Shown: positions 20,651 to 33,194 of the stretch, in pieces
Layout: each line of letters begins with the position of its first letter
Numbering within the stretch: position 1 is the stretch's first letter
Assembly (NCBI GenBank): GCA_037126765.1
Contig: JBBCBC010000024.1
Span: forward strand, 21,115,554 to 21,179,553
From: Stenogyne calaminthoides
Lineage: Eukaryota; Streptophyta; Magnoliopsida; Lamiales; Lamiaceae
Direction of reading: 5' to 3'
DNA length: 64,000 bases
Notes under the pieces: generated by a model
What the model was told of the DNA's origin: nothing
What the model saw: the letters and a program-made list of their open reading frames with translations, nothing else
Database searches by the model: none
Translations under genes and position numbers: made by a program

Positions 20651-23600
20651 AGATTACCGATGACGGATGAAGAATAATTTTAGTTATAACCATAATAAAT
20701 CTTTAAATAATATGAAGAATCAAATACGCGTGATTGAGATTTAATAACCTAATTAAATATAACATCAAAGATAAATGCATTAAATTAATAAAACCTAGTA
20801 TAGATAAAAAAAAATAGGTTTTAAAAAAAAAAAAGAAATAATTTAAAAAAGTGACAAAGATAAAAAAAAAATTAAAAACAAAATTATATTGATCTTCAAA
20901 ATTTTTTTTTTAATTTAAATTTAAAAAAAAAAAAAAAATCTTCAAAAACTGAAATTCAAATAAAAAATTAAAATTCAATTTAGCATTTCGCATTGGTAGG
21001 TTAAGTTTTAAAATTCAGGTAAAGGAAAAGGGGCGGCAAAGGGTGATAAGTATTTGTTAGAACATCTAGCAAAAAAGTGAGGGTGATAAGTCCCGTTGGT
21101 TAAGTTGGTTAAGTTGGTTTAAATTTGTTGATCGGGAAGATTATAAATCTTTGTGTGCCTTTGCTTTAAAAATTCGTTTATAAAGCATAACACACATCGT
21201 TCTTAAAAGCAAAAAAAATTGAATCACGCTTTCCCCCTCGTTTTTTATATGTTAAAACGCGTTTTTTAACGCGTGCAAATGGGTTTTCAAAACGGGACCA
21301 TCAATCGTATTAAAAAAATCTTTAATTTGATTTTTTTTAAATTTTAAAAATCTTTTCAAAACGATTGATCTTTCAAAATCTTTTTAAAAAGTTCAAAAAA
21401 CAACTTTTTTGTGACCACGATCCGTAAAAATTGAAAAACAAAAAACAGGATGAGAGGGGAAAAATGAAGGGAATCAAAAAATGTCGAGGGGTGATAAAAA
21501 GGTTCTCAAAAGTGAAATTAAAAAGCCAAATTTCAAGAACAATATTAAAATACTAAAAAAATCCTAATTTAAATATCAAAAAATTTAAAAAATTATAAAA
21601 ATGAAATAAAAAGTTTCAAACCAAACCATCACAAAATTAAATAAAAGAATGGAGGTTACCAAAGGAAAATTAAAAGCCAAATATTCAAGCAACTCCATTC
21701 AAGATCAAAGAAGCAAGAAATACACACATAATTAAGGTCCTTTTAAATATAAAAAAAATTGACTTCAAAAGTGATTAAAGAAAAATAAAACTTTAAAAAA
21801 AAAAGGCACACAAATTTATAAATTAAAAATACTCTTTTCATGGGGCAAACTTAACCAACTTAAATTGGCCCTGCGTTTTGGAAAAAAAACAAAACTCGAT
21901 CAAACTTAATTTTTTTTTTAAAAATTAAAGATTTTCCTTCATTTGTTTAAAATGGATATTAGGAATAAAATTTGTGCTTAGATAGGTAAAACTTTTTGAA
22001 TATATGTGTGTATTTCTTTCTTGTGTTCTTGAAATCGTATGAATATTTTTTTAAAAAATTCATATTAAATAAAATTTTACCTTGCGATTTTAATATTAAT
22101 TTAATCACGATTTTTTATATTTTTTGTAAAATTTTTTTTTACCCCATTAAAATCCTATAAACTTTTCTAAATTTCCCCCATTTTTCATTTTAAAATTTTA
22201 ATCAAGTTGAGATTTTCCCTTACATTTTTTAGCCTCAAGCTTAAGGTTGGGAAAATTTTAATCTAAAAAAATTAAATTGTATTACTATAATTCATCAAAA
22301 TAAAATATCAACAATTTATTTTTTTGATAATTTCCAAAACATTAGAATATATGCATTTTACATGAGATCGGGTTTTTGATTTTTCTTTTTATTAAAATTG
22401 AAAAAAAAAATGACCTTTTGAACAAAACTAATGGATGGTTTTTGAAAAACCCATTTCTCAAAAGCAAAATATTTCATTTGATGATTTTTTTTTTTTCTTT
22501 TAAGAACGATGTGTGTTATCTTTATAAACGAATGCATATGACAAGTAATAACAAAAGGCACACAAGATTTATAGTGGTTGGACCCGCCCTACAAAACTCT
22601 TCCCTTTTGGGGCACCAACTTAACCAACTTAACCAAATTTTTAACCCTTGGGATTGCCGACCCTCCTTAAGAAGTTGTTTCAAAGCGGGACTTATCACCC
22701 TCACGGGATTTTCCCTTTCGGGATTGCTAGAAATGATAAAAGTTTGGGTATAAGGTTGTTTGGTTTCCAACTAGGTGAGATTTTTTAAATTTGTTTAAGC
22801 CTCAATGCTAAGGTTGGGAAAATCTCTCTAAGCTTAGGATATAGCATTTGTGCTTAGATTTAGAACACTTTTTGAATATATTGTGTATTTTTGCTCGTGT
22901 TCTTGAATGGAGTTTATTTTTTTTAATTTTCAAATTTTCTTCTTTTTTGAAGAAATTGTGGATTAAAATGTTACCGTTGGATGGAGTCACATTCAAATCC
23001 ATTTAAAGAGCTTTGCATTTTTTTCAGTTTGGTTGTCTTCTCTCATTCATATGAACGGATATAATTTGAATCTAACGGATATAATTTTTTCAACTTCTTC
23101 ATTATCTTGGGTATACGCTTCAATTGACCGAGTTGGTTTCTTGTCTTGAACAATTTTAATTTGATTTTCGATTCTCGGTGAATATGATCGAGCGCTCTTC
23201 TCTCGATGACTTCTTTTCGATCCGGTATCAGGAAAAATTTATTCGGTTTAAATATTAGGTTAGCATATCGGTTTAATAAAAATTTTCGAAATATATTTCT
23301 TTCCTCTCTTCGGAACCTTCTTCCGAAAAATCGGTTAAAATTAATTTAAATTTTGCTAAATTTTAAAAAATTTAAATTTTAAAATTTGTAAAAAAATTAT
23401 TATAAAAAATAGCATAAATCAAATTTTAAAAAAATCCAAATATTCAAAAAATAAAACAAATGTAAGGAAAATTACCTTAGTTAAAAAAAAACCTTATACC
23501 CAAACCGGTTGGTAGGTTAAGTTTGTAGGTTGAGTGTGAACTTCGATAAAAAAGCAAAAAAGGGTGATAAGTCCCGTTTGAGTGTAAACATAAAAATAAA

Positions 23601-24240
23601 AGGGTCGGCAATCAGTGAGGGTGATAAAAAAGTTAAAAAAAAAAATTTATAAATCTTGTGTGCCTAAAAAACTGATCATAATTCGTTTATAAAATAAAAA
23701 CATCGTTCTTAAAAGCAAAAAAAAAAAAATCATTACTTTTTTTATAAAAATTGGCGTGCAAATGGGTTTTCAAAACGGGACCATCAATATATATCTAAAA
23801 AATAATTAAATTAAAAAAAATCAGTAAACCTAAATAAAATCTGAAAAAACTTAATTAAATTAATTTTGGAGATTTATTTTATTTTTAATTTTTTATTTAG
23901 TTTTAATTTTTTTTTTAAATTTTTATTTAGTTTTAATTTTTTTCTTCTTAACCTACTTAGTTTCTAAGATTTAGTTGATTTTTAAATTTTAATTTAATTT
24001 TTTTTTTTAAATCGATTTTTGCTTATTTGATTATTTAATTTTATTATTTTTATATTTTAATATATTTTTTTCAAAAATTTCAATTATTTTTTCATATATA
24101 AAATTTAAAAAATTAGATGGACAAAAAATAAAGGACCAATCAAAGTGACAAAAAACATAAAGGACTAAAATCAAAGTAAATAAAATTTAAAAGACAAAGA
24201 ATACCCCATATTTATATAGGGTAACTTAGCAACCTTTTAT
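20650..24240. repeat. Shredded copies of a SIRE-type LTR in AT-rich sequence
   Basis: The best preserved piece is 22500-22900: it has the 'ATTTATAGTGGTTGGAC' block that also occurs in the SIRE LTRs at 31350 and 43750 and in the LTR at 56190, followed by a block ending in GGATATAGCATTTGTGC. Parts of the same LTR recur at 21040-21300, 21940-22010 and 23480-23790, for example GCAAATGGGTTTTCAAAACG at three places. ORFs here (22376-22753 and others) are chance frames. Confidence 0.5.
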
Positions 24241-24489
24241 GATATTTCAATTTAATACACATTTTTTTTAATTAGGCCGATTATTGATGACGTATCTTTC
24301 CAGAGCTGGTGTGTTTATGTCGTGTAGGATATGTCCTAATGAAAGTCACATATTCATACTTGTCCACGTCATAATAATAAATATTTAAAAATAATAAAAT
24401 CTAAAAATGTAAATTAATATAAATTGAACTAAAATAAAATGAATTAAAAATTGTAAAAAAAATCTAAACAATTAATGTTTCTTAAAAAA

Positions 24490-25010
24490 AAAATCCCTTT
24501 CAACAACGCTTCATTGCAAGGAGCGGTCTCTCCTTCTCCGACAACAATCTCACCCACTCTACCATCCTATATCGTGAAATTTTTCAGCAACAAATATAAA
24601 CACATAATAGATTTTCTTTCAATTTTCGTATTCATGTATTTCTAAATTTGTCTCGCTTATGACTAGATTTTTTTTTTTTTTTTTTTGCTGAGTTTTGAGA
24701 AGGAAGGTTTTAATTTCTTGATCAGAATTGGAGATTACTACAATTTCTTGGTGAAATGTGTACTGTTCCTTGAGGGTTTTTGTTGTTGATATCTCACAGT
24801 TTATTCGTTAAAATTTGGGTGAGATTTCTGCAATTTGATTGAGGGTTTCTTTATGTGGCCAAGAGATTATTCAATTGAGAAGGGTGGAGGGTGCGGTGTG
24901 GTAGAGGATTAAATGAGCAGGGATGGGATTGTAGCGGTACAAGAGTTGGTGTTGCGGCAAGACGGTGGATATATAATATTTGCAATCAGGAACAAATTGA
25001 GGAAGATGGG
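24490..25010 (+). other. Less AT-rich segment, gene-leader-like, unidentified
   Basis: A pyrimidine-rich stretch (TCTCCTTCTCCGACAACAATC) is followed by text resembling plant untranslated leader and then GGAGGGTGCGGTGTGG. No protein family is recognisable. If the 19036-25312 interval is a MULE, this could be captured host sequence, but I cannot show it. Confidence 0.15.
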
Positions 25011-25312
25011 CCAATTGAATTTTCCTTTTGTTTGAATTTTTGCTTCTAATTTTATTTTATTTGGATTTTTAAATTATTTTTAATATTACTTTTAGTTTCA
25101 GCATTTTTAATATTTATAAAATATATTATGAGTTGGACATTTTCTCCTATCTTGCTTCCAACATGGCCAAAGACACAAGCTCCGGCGAAACGTGTCACCA
25201 ATGATCGGTTGGATTTCAAAACCATAAGGTTTGGATTTTTTACAAAAATATTGAAAGTTATGATTAAATTTAGACTGTAATTAAAGGTCGTGTATTTATA
25301 TGGAATTAACCC

Positions 25313-26217
25313 TTCGAATTTAAAAAATGTTAAACTTATTTACTTAAATAAAAAAAATGTTGTTTTTGTGTAATAAACTAGAAATCACAATAAACAAATA
25401 TTGTGTGACATGTTCAACTCAAGAAGCGTAAGCAAAGGGTTTGAATTTGTAATATTTTGTTATCGTATAAAATACATGTTCTGTCAATTCAGAAACTCCC
25501 TTTAAAAAATTAAAAAAAAATAAAAAAATAACCGAGAACTCAATGGATTGGAAATTGCAGTAAAAATTTATTCTTGCCCTGCCTATGTCGAATTGTCGAC
25601 AACAATCACACAACCAAGATACCCTAATCAATGAACGCAAAATTAAGTCCATAAAAAATAAAAATAAATAAATCAATCTCATATGGGCTCATTACACAAA
25701 CGCGTCGGCATTTATTGAACAACCAAGTATGAATTTGTATCTATATAAAAGCAGAATTCACGCTAAATTTAAAAATCATTTTATTTTTTTGCCAATAATT
25801 ATTTCTAAATTGATAAATGAATCTATTGAAAAAAATATCAAATATCTTTGAAAATCTTTGGAACTTTGGAATATCTTTCTTTCCTCATAAATAATCTTTG
25901 AAAAAATATTAATACTATATCTTCACAATTTAATTACATACATGTATGCATGATAAAAAAACATGTTTTAATATGATAATATATTCTAAATAAAATATGA
26001 TTAAATCTATATATATATTCCAAATAAAATATTGATCATATATATTGATTTCTAAAAATAAAAAAATTACATAAATTTCTTTAGAATTTTTTTAAGGGAA
26101 TAAACCACATCCCTCTTGATTACTACGATAAAAGCAATCTCATATATAAACAAGAAACAAAATTCACCTAACTAATCAAATATTATCGCTACAAAACATA
26201 TAACGTCGGCGATCAAC
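25313..26217. other. AT-rich spacer
   Basis: No supported gene. The frame 25419-25682 on the minus strand has no family motif. Ends where CACTA-2 begins. Confidence 0.45.
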
Positions 26218-26669
26218 CACTAAAAAAAAGACGGTGATTTACGACGGATTTAGCGACGATTTTTACCTTCGCTACAGGATGTAGCGATGGTTTCAGCGAC
26301 GATTTACCGACCGTCGAAGAAACGAGGGTCGCTAAAATATAGTGACGGTTTTTTTCAAGACCGTAGCTACTAACGACGGTAGTTACTCCGTCTTTACGTA
26401 TCGACGGTTTTGTCGACGGTAAAGTGGACCTGATTCCGGATCAGACTAACTGTCGCTATGACCGTCGCTAAACCGTCGATATATTGTCGACGGTTATGAA
26501 GTCATATACCGTCGTAAACAACGACAAATATCCGTCGTTATTAGTGACGGAATTTACCGTCAAAAAGTGTGACGGTTTATTTCCTTCGGTCATAGCGACA
26601 GAATATCAATCGCTAATTATGTCGATAAAACTGTCGCTAAATCGAGAATTTTTGAAAAAAAAAGGCTCA

Positions 26670-26885
26670 CGGTGGTTCGAACCCGGGCCCGGGGGGTGCC
26701 CGGGTGGGCACCGAACCACCCCAGCCACGGACCATCTCGAACCCAACCACCAAGCATCTCATATATAAGTCACCAAGCCTCCCAATTAAATGGGGCATTT
26801 ATTCGATCCCGTAGGGGGCCGAACACTGGACCTTGGGCGCCCGAGCGGGGATCAATTCCGCTCGGACACTTGTTTCTTTGCGTTT
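26670..26885 (-). repeat. tRNA-like (SINE-like) block inside CACTA-2
   Basis: Highly similar to 15797-16012, with the same A-box-like CCGAGCGG and the same T run next to GTGAGCC. Both copies occupy the same place in their element. Confidence 0.4.
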
Positions 26886-27481
26886 ACTTAATGAATTTAA
26901 TTGTATATGACCTAAAATTCATTTTTTTCAAATTTTTTTAAAATTATTTATTTCAATTATCTTATTTAATAATTCAATTACATTTTAATATAATAATTTA
27001 CATTTTTTATTCATAACTTGTAATTAAATTAATTAAATTAAAATCGTATTTTTTTAAACTTATTTTTAATAAAATTAATTCTATATTAATTTACAATTTT
27101 TTTTTTTTTTTAAATTTAATTTTTTTTAAATTGTCTTATTTAATGACAATTACATTTTAATGTAATAATATATATTTTTGATTTATAAATTTAATATGAA
27201 TTCTGATTTTTTTAATTATTTTGAATAAAACTATTTGTATATTTATTTAAAATTCATATTTTTCAATTATATTAATTAATTAATGATTCAATTATATTTT
27301 AATATAATAATTTAGTTATTTTTATATTTATGATTATAGTTTTTTAAATTTAAAATTGTGTTTATATATATTGGATAATTACCAAAAAATAAATTATGTT
27401 AAGAACAAAATTAAATAACTAGTAATATCATAATAGAGCGTCGTCAACGTAAAATATTACAAATGAAATACAATATAATTA

Positions 27482-29424
27482 TTATTCGTCATCCTCATCG
27501 TTGCCCCCATCTGTATTATCATCATCCTCCTCGTCCTCCTCCTCGTCATCCTCCTCTTCGTCCTCCTCTTCCTCACCATCGTCATTCTCCTCTTCCTCAC
27601 CATCTTCATTCTCTTCCCCGCCATTGTCAATCTCTATCAAATCTGGATTTGCAGCTGTTAAGTCTACGAAAAGATTGAAATCTCCTGTATGCACTTCAGT
27701 TTGAGTGGCAATTGTTTCCGTTTGGAACAGAGCGTCGTCAACTACTGCAGTTGAATCCGGTTTAGGAACTTGCACCAGTGATCTCGTCTTTACTTTGCAA
27801 ACAACCATCCATTCATTATTTTCTTTTGAACCTGGATACGTGCAGTAGTATACTTGGGATACCTGAGTAGCAAACACAAACGGATCATACCCCGGATATC
27901 TTCTTCTTCTATGAACATCGACCAGTTTGTATTCGGGATGAATCCTTGTTCCTGAAGCAGATGGATCATACCAATCACACTTGAACAACACAACAACCTT
28001 CTCAGGGAACCCCGGATATCCTACTTCAACGACTTCTTGCAGGTGTCCGAAGTAGTCATGGCTTTCTCCATCGAACATTGCATTGTTAATGCAAACACCA
28101 CTGTTCACAGTAGATTTGGTCGATACATAATCCACTGTATGAAATTTGTAACCATTTACATAGTATCCTTAGTACGTGTTGACCACACGTAGTGGTCCTC
28201 TACTGAGATCCCGCATGAATGGATTCACAATTCCACCATTATAGCCCTGTGACGCGACGATTTGAGGTTAAACATATAATTGTAAACATTTAATATGAAT
28301 TTATTAATAAACAACGGTTTAGAACCACTCACACAGTTTTGGAACCACACTGCAAAACCACGGGTAATATATTCACCTACTTGTGCATCTGAGATGTTTG
28401 GATCTATATGGTGTAGCTCTTCAGTAAAGATCCTAATTGAAAGCAATATATTTTATTAATCAACAATTATATAATAAATTAATATTCTAATTATGTAAAT
28501 GATACGTATATGAAATACTTACTCAATGTACGGTTGGACTTCCTCACAATTGAATAACACATATTTATGTGCAGCTTCAATCTCTTGTCGGTTCAACCAT
28601 GGCCGTTCATTTGTCTTGCCCAAACATCGACTTGGAAACTTAAACACGGACAATATACCCTCAATATCATCAGCAATATTGTATGTGCCTCTACCGTCGT
28701 AATTACAAGGCTCGTTTCTCAACCTTTTTCTAACATGATCCTCAAAATAGTAAGAACAAAATGTTGTAACCTCCTTACACAAGTAGGCATTAACAATTGA
28801 TGCTTCAACTTTTGCCTTTTGTTTAGCATTGAGCTTCAAGTTATGTAGATACCTATAGATATATAATAAAAAAAAATTATAAGATCAAAACATAAATATA
28901 TTAATATTTGTATAAATAGTTGTGAAGTGAAGGTTTACCTCTCAAATGGATACATCCACCTGTATTGAACCGGACCGACAATTTTGGCTTCATGTGCTAA
29001 GTGCACCGGCAAGTGCTCCATCGAATCCAAAGAAGCTTGGAGAGAAAATGCTCTCCAACTTGCATAAAATAACTAGAATGACTTTCTCCAAACGGACCAT
29101 GTCATCCCACTTAATCATTGTAGACGTTAAATCTTTGAAGAATAGACTCAATTCAGTTACAGCCCTCCAGATATTGTTCGGTGGGAATTCCCAGAATGCG
29201 AGGGGCAACAATCGTTGCATAAACACATGACAATCGTGGCTTTTCATCCCAGACACCTTCCCGTTTGATGTGTTTACACAACGACTCAAATTGGAAACAT
29301 AGTCATCTGGAACTCTCAGCTCTTCAATCCAATTACACAAAGCCACTTTTTATTTCTTATCAAGTGTGTAATTGGCTTGGGGATATCTTCCTGTACCCTC
29401 ATCCATCTTCAAGTGATCAAATTT
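27482..29424 (-). pseudogene. CACTA transposase (TNP2-type), 3' exons with DUF4218 and DUF4216 regions
   Basis: Four exons can be traced by GT-AG sites: about 29424-28939, 28852-28523, 28432-28333 and 28246-27482. Exon 1 has YPQANYTLDKK, a TAA, then GMKSHDCHVFMQRLLPLAF and SPSFF (DUF4218); a frameshift lies near 29000 before YRWMYPFER. Exon 2 begins YLHNLK. Exon 4 has one stop, then NGYKFHTVDY, VVLFKCDWYDP and DPFVFATQVSQVYY (DUF4216), and ends in about 50 residues of almost pure Glu/Asp. TNP2 cleaves and moves CACTA elements. The catalytic N-terminal half is lost at the LTR-A junction. The phase of all three introns agrees with the protein. Confidence 0.85.
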
Positions 29425-30876
29425 AATTCTGACAATTATTACTAGCATGAATTAATCATATATTAATTCAAATAATAATTCAACAACAAATCATGCATAC
29501 AAGTTCGTCACATAAATCCTATGCATGCGGAAAATCTAGGAGTTTACGTGAACTAACCTCTTGGAGTGGCAATCGTCTAGAAGGTGGATTCCGTTCGCAC
29601 GAACACACCAAAAAGCCTTCCCAAGTATTCCCAAGTCCTTGCTCGTCAATCCGGTGGAAGGACACTCGCGAACAATTAACAAAAGGAAAAAATAAAATTA
29701 TGTTGCACCACCTTTGTGGATTTCTAATTTTTACAACACATGGAATTGCATTGGGGGTGAAAAATTCATCCCCTATTTATAATACAAGGGGGGACGAAAA
29801 TTTAGGGATTTAGGGGAGATTAGGAAATTTCCTTGCTTTTTCTCCAAGAAACAATTTTGGATATATCCAATATATTCTATTTCCCAATATATCTCCCAAA
29901 TAAAATCTTCCCTCCTTATGTTATGGAATTTTCGAAAATATCCTAATAAATAACCAAGTGGGAGATTTCTTGAATTTAATGAGATAATCTTGTATTCCAA
30001 GAATACTTATCTTCATTCCATAACAAAATTCAAAGAAAATCTTTCTCCCTCTTTTATTTATAATTTTCAAAATTTTCAGAAAAATTAGGCAACAATAATT
30101 TATTTTATTTTAAACACATTTTTCAGTTATTGGACTTTATGTTTGGGCTACTTAGGGGGCCTTTAGGAGAATTAAGATTGGACCTTCCAATGGACTTTGA
30201 ATTTTCAATATTGAGCCACAATATTATTCAAGCCCATAAATATTAATTAATCCCACTGAATAATTAATATTGCACTATCCATCTTAACCCATATTACTGT
30301 TAATATGGCTCCTGGTTATTATTTCCCGTGTTTAAGATTATCTAGTCCATTAATTAATTTAAGCCACTGAAATAGATTTATATTAATTAACATCTTTTTC
30401 CTTGGTTAAGGAACGACTCAACATTATTATCCATACCGGAAATAAATTCCACTTGCAAGATTTGGTATGATAAATCTTATGAGCCTCCCAAGGGGACAAA
30501 TCAAACAAGACGTAATTGCACACGTTTCACCGTATTAAATCTTAGCAATCGTCGTGTAATCAATATCATTGCCCAAGATACAAGGTATTGAATCTCAATG
30601 ATCCTCTTCCCATCATAAGTCAAAGCAACGGCTATTGATTGCACACGATCCTATTTAAGGAATGGAGATTAAGAAATAATGAACCACTGAGGTCTAATTC
30701 TTCTATTTTTAGTGCTGAAGAAATTGTCCTCTTGTAGGTCCTGTTCAGTGCATCATGATGCACTGGTGCAATCTCTTGGTCAAGACAAGCCAATCTGAGC
30801 CTTACACCTCAACCTTTCGTGATGGTTTGTTCATTTCCATCTAGGTCGTGAAAGTGTACTTTTAGTTACAAGGGAC
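29425..30876 (-). repeat. LTR-A copy 2, distal part (3' LTR of the Tork-type element)
   Basis: Matches the solo LTR at 51088-52921 in the same orientation, from its TTTAATTCTGACAATTATTACT end to GGTTACAAGGGA, but the last ~65 bases of the LTR next to the CACTA-2 junction are missing or different. The rest of this LTR is at 45260-45465, displaced by the SIRE element. A TATA box lies near 29774-29782. Confidence 0.85.
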
Positions 30877-32874
30877 TGTTGTTGGTCCCGGTGCAAACGA
30901 GTCTTACACGTGTATGGGGGGGAATACACGTGTTCAGTGATTTTAAAAACTTTTTCTTCACTGAGGTCAGATGGGTCAGGTTGTCCTGATGATTTGGCCT
31001 TGAGAAGCACAGATCGCCCTGAGTCAAAGTCTACCTGAGACAGTGATCCTGAGTTGCTTTCAGAAGCCTCAGATAATCCCAACTGAGCCTGAGTTTTCAG
31101 AGATCCTGAGCTGCTTGGATAGCTACTCAGATGTGCGGAATGGTTGGCCCTAAGTTTATACTCGTTTTATGCTTTGCTGAAAAAACTTCCTTTTAATGGA
31201 ATAGTGATTAAGGATGTGATTCAGTTAGATGCAACTTCAGTGGATTGATTCCAACTGAATATCAGTGAAAATATGCTTTCAGTTAAAGGTATGCAACAGT
31301 TAATCAACGCAGTACAAAAAGCAAATAACACAGAAAGTTATAGTGGTTCAGAGACTCAAGCTCCTACGTCCACTCTCTCTGACCCTTCAGAGAAATTCCT
31401 TAACCACTCCTAAGGTTTTCTGACTACCTCTGTAGTTTACTAACCTTTCTATTTTGAGCTTTCTGACTACCTCTGTAGTTTACTTACTCAAAACACACAC
31501 AAGCTTTCTGACTATCCAAGATAGTTTACTCACTTCTTCTCTAGAGTTTTCTGACTACCTCAATGTAGTTTACTAACTCTTTACAACTCCAACTCACCAA
31601 CAATCACACTCAAACTACCTTACAAAGGGTTTGGGGTTTCTTGGTTGGTTTCCAACTAGGATGAGATATCCTTTACAATTAAGTACAACACAAAGGCTAG
31701 GATATCTCTACTAAGCTTTGGATATATCTTATCAGAACTAGGCTTAGTGAATGAGCTCTCTTCAATGTAAAGCACTTGGGAAATTCTTGGGTTTTCGAGT
31801 GCTTCAATTTGCAATAATAAGATTGAGCTCTTGAGTTGCTTACAAATTTCCCGTAACCTTCAATGTAGAGGGTCACTAGTATTTATAGGCAATCACCAAG
31901 GTCACTCTTGAAAAACTATCCGTTGGAATAGATAGCTTCATGAGTTTTCTCTTATGGTGTGTGATGAATGGCTATTTTTAGGGTTTGAATACTCCCTAGC
32001 ATGTTTTAGGCAATATGATTTAATGTAGCCTTTCACTTTTTTTTGCGATGCGGAACATAGTACTCTTGACATGCTTGGTGACTGTCGCTTTCGGTGTCGA
32101 TAAAAAATCTGATCTTTGTCTTCCTCTTGATTGGTTCTTGTCTTCGGCAAATGTAGACAAACATAATGGCTCTTTTAGGTCAATATCTCTGAGTGATATA
32201 ACCTTAACAACACTTTGTTTTAGTTCCTTTTGTCTGCATGTGAATGTCTTTGGCAATATCTATTTTTCTAAGTAATCGCGTTTTTCTCAGTTTTGTATCC
32301 TTCAGACAGATATTATTGATCGCCCGGAACATTCGGGTTATCTTGAGCATCGATGGATTCTTGAGTCTTGATAACTCTTGTGTCTTCAATATCCTTTGTC
32401 TTGATATCTTGATCTTGATCTTGAGTCTTGAGTCTTGATGTCTTGAGTCTTGATGTCTTGAGTCTTACGAGTCTTGAGAGATATCTTGATTGATATCTGA
32501 GCCTTCATCTTTGAGTCTTGATTTCTCGATTTCATACTTAGTCTTGATTTCTCGGTTTCATCTTTGAAACTTGATTTCTCGATTTCATCTTGAGTCTTGA
32601 TTTCTCGATTTCATCTTTGAAACTTGATTTTCGATTTTCTTGAAACTTGATTTCTTGATTTCATCTGAAACTTACGAAACCGAAACTTCTTGAGTCTTGA
32701 GAATCTTGAGAATCTAACTTTGATTTTATATCTGCTGACTATACATGGTGCAGATAACATCCTGAACACTCTAAACTGAATCCTGACTCAATCTATCAAG
32801 ATTATCCTGAACATGTCATACTCAGGGTTTTGGGATCTAATCAAAATCTTCGTTATTAAATTCATCTCCCAACA
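30877..32874 (-). repeat. 3' LTR of the SIRE-type element
   Basis: 1998 bp from TGTTGTTGGTCCCGG to CCCAACA. Nearly identical to 43289-45259 except at about 32040-32720, where differences are dense. TATA box at 31887-31880 on the minus strand. Confidence 0.9.
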
Positions 32875-32892
32875 ATTTTCCCTTTTTTGATG
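32875..32892 (-). other. Polypurine tract of the SIRE-type element
   Basis: Minus-strand ATCAAAAAAGGGAAAAT directly before the LTR start TGTTGGGAG. Primes plus-strand DNA synthesis. Confidence 0.75.
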
Positions 32893-33194
32893 ATGCCAAA
32901 ACCATCTTGTTACAAAAACACTTAACCTATACTCAGGTTCCAGTTTTTCCTATTACAATCAAAGAATGGTAAATTTCCCAACACTTCTCACAACAATTTC
33001 ATCACAAAACATAAGGCATATCAAATATAAAGACATGTAAAAAGATAATGAGATATTATCTTTGAGCATAAAGATAGAGTTTCATTGATGTAAAAATAGA
33101 AGTTACAGATTACAATGAACTTATCAAAGGTAAAGACAAAAACAAAAGAATTACAAAGAGTTTTCAGTCTTCTTCAATCTTCAGCTTCAGCACT

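Larger units (their letters stand above)
19036..25312. mobile_element. Possible Mutator-like element bounded by long inverted repeats
   Basis: GGGGTCAATTCCATATAAAC... at 19036 and the complement of GGGTTAATTCCATATAAATA... ending at 25312 align over about 80 bases, sharing CACGACCTTTA and ATATTTTTGTAAAA. Such long terminal repeats fit MULEs. I found no matching 9-bp target duplication and no transposase, and an extra partial copy of the terminal sequence lies inside at about 22085-22180. The interior is a patchwork (see separate entries). It could also be two independent copies of a smaller element in opposite orientation. Confidence 0.4.
26218..29424 (-). mobile_element. CACTA-2, left end and 3' half of transposase, truncated
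   Basis: Terminal CACTAAAAAAAAGACGG at 26218, then about 400 bases dense in CGACGGTTT / GTCGCTA subterminal motifs, then the tRNA-like block shared with CACTA-1, AT-rich DNA, and the transposase gene on the minus strand (27482-29424). The element is cut at about 29424 by LTR-A copy 2. Its other end and the 5' half of the transposase are not found elsewhere in the window. Confidence 0.85.

Noticed and set aside
22358..22770. Short frames around 22.5 kb
   Set aside because: They overlap a SIRE-type LTR fragment and show no motif.
27463..27704. His/Pro-rich and Ser-rich plus-strand frames
   Set aside because: They are antisense to the acidic tail of the CACTA transposase.
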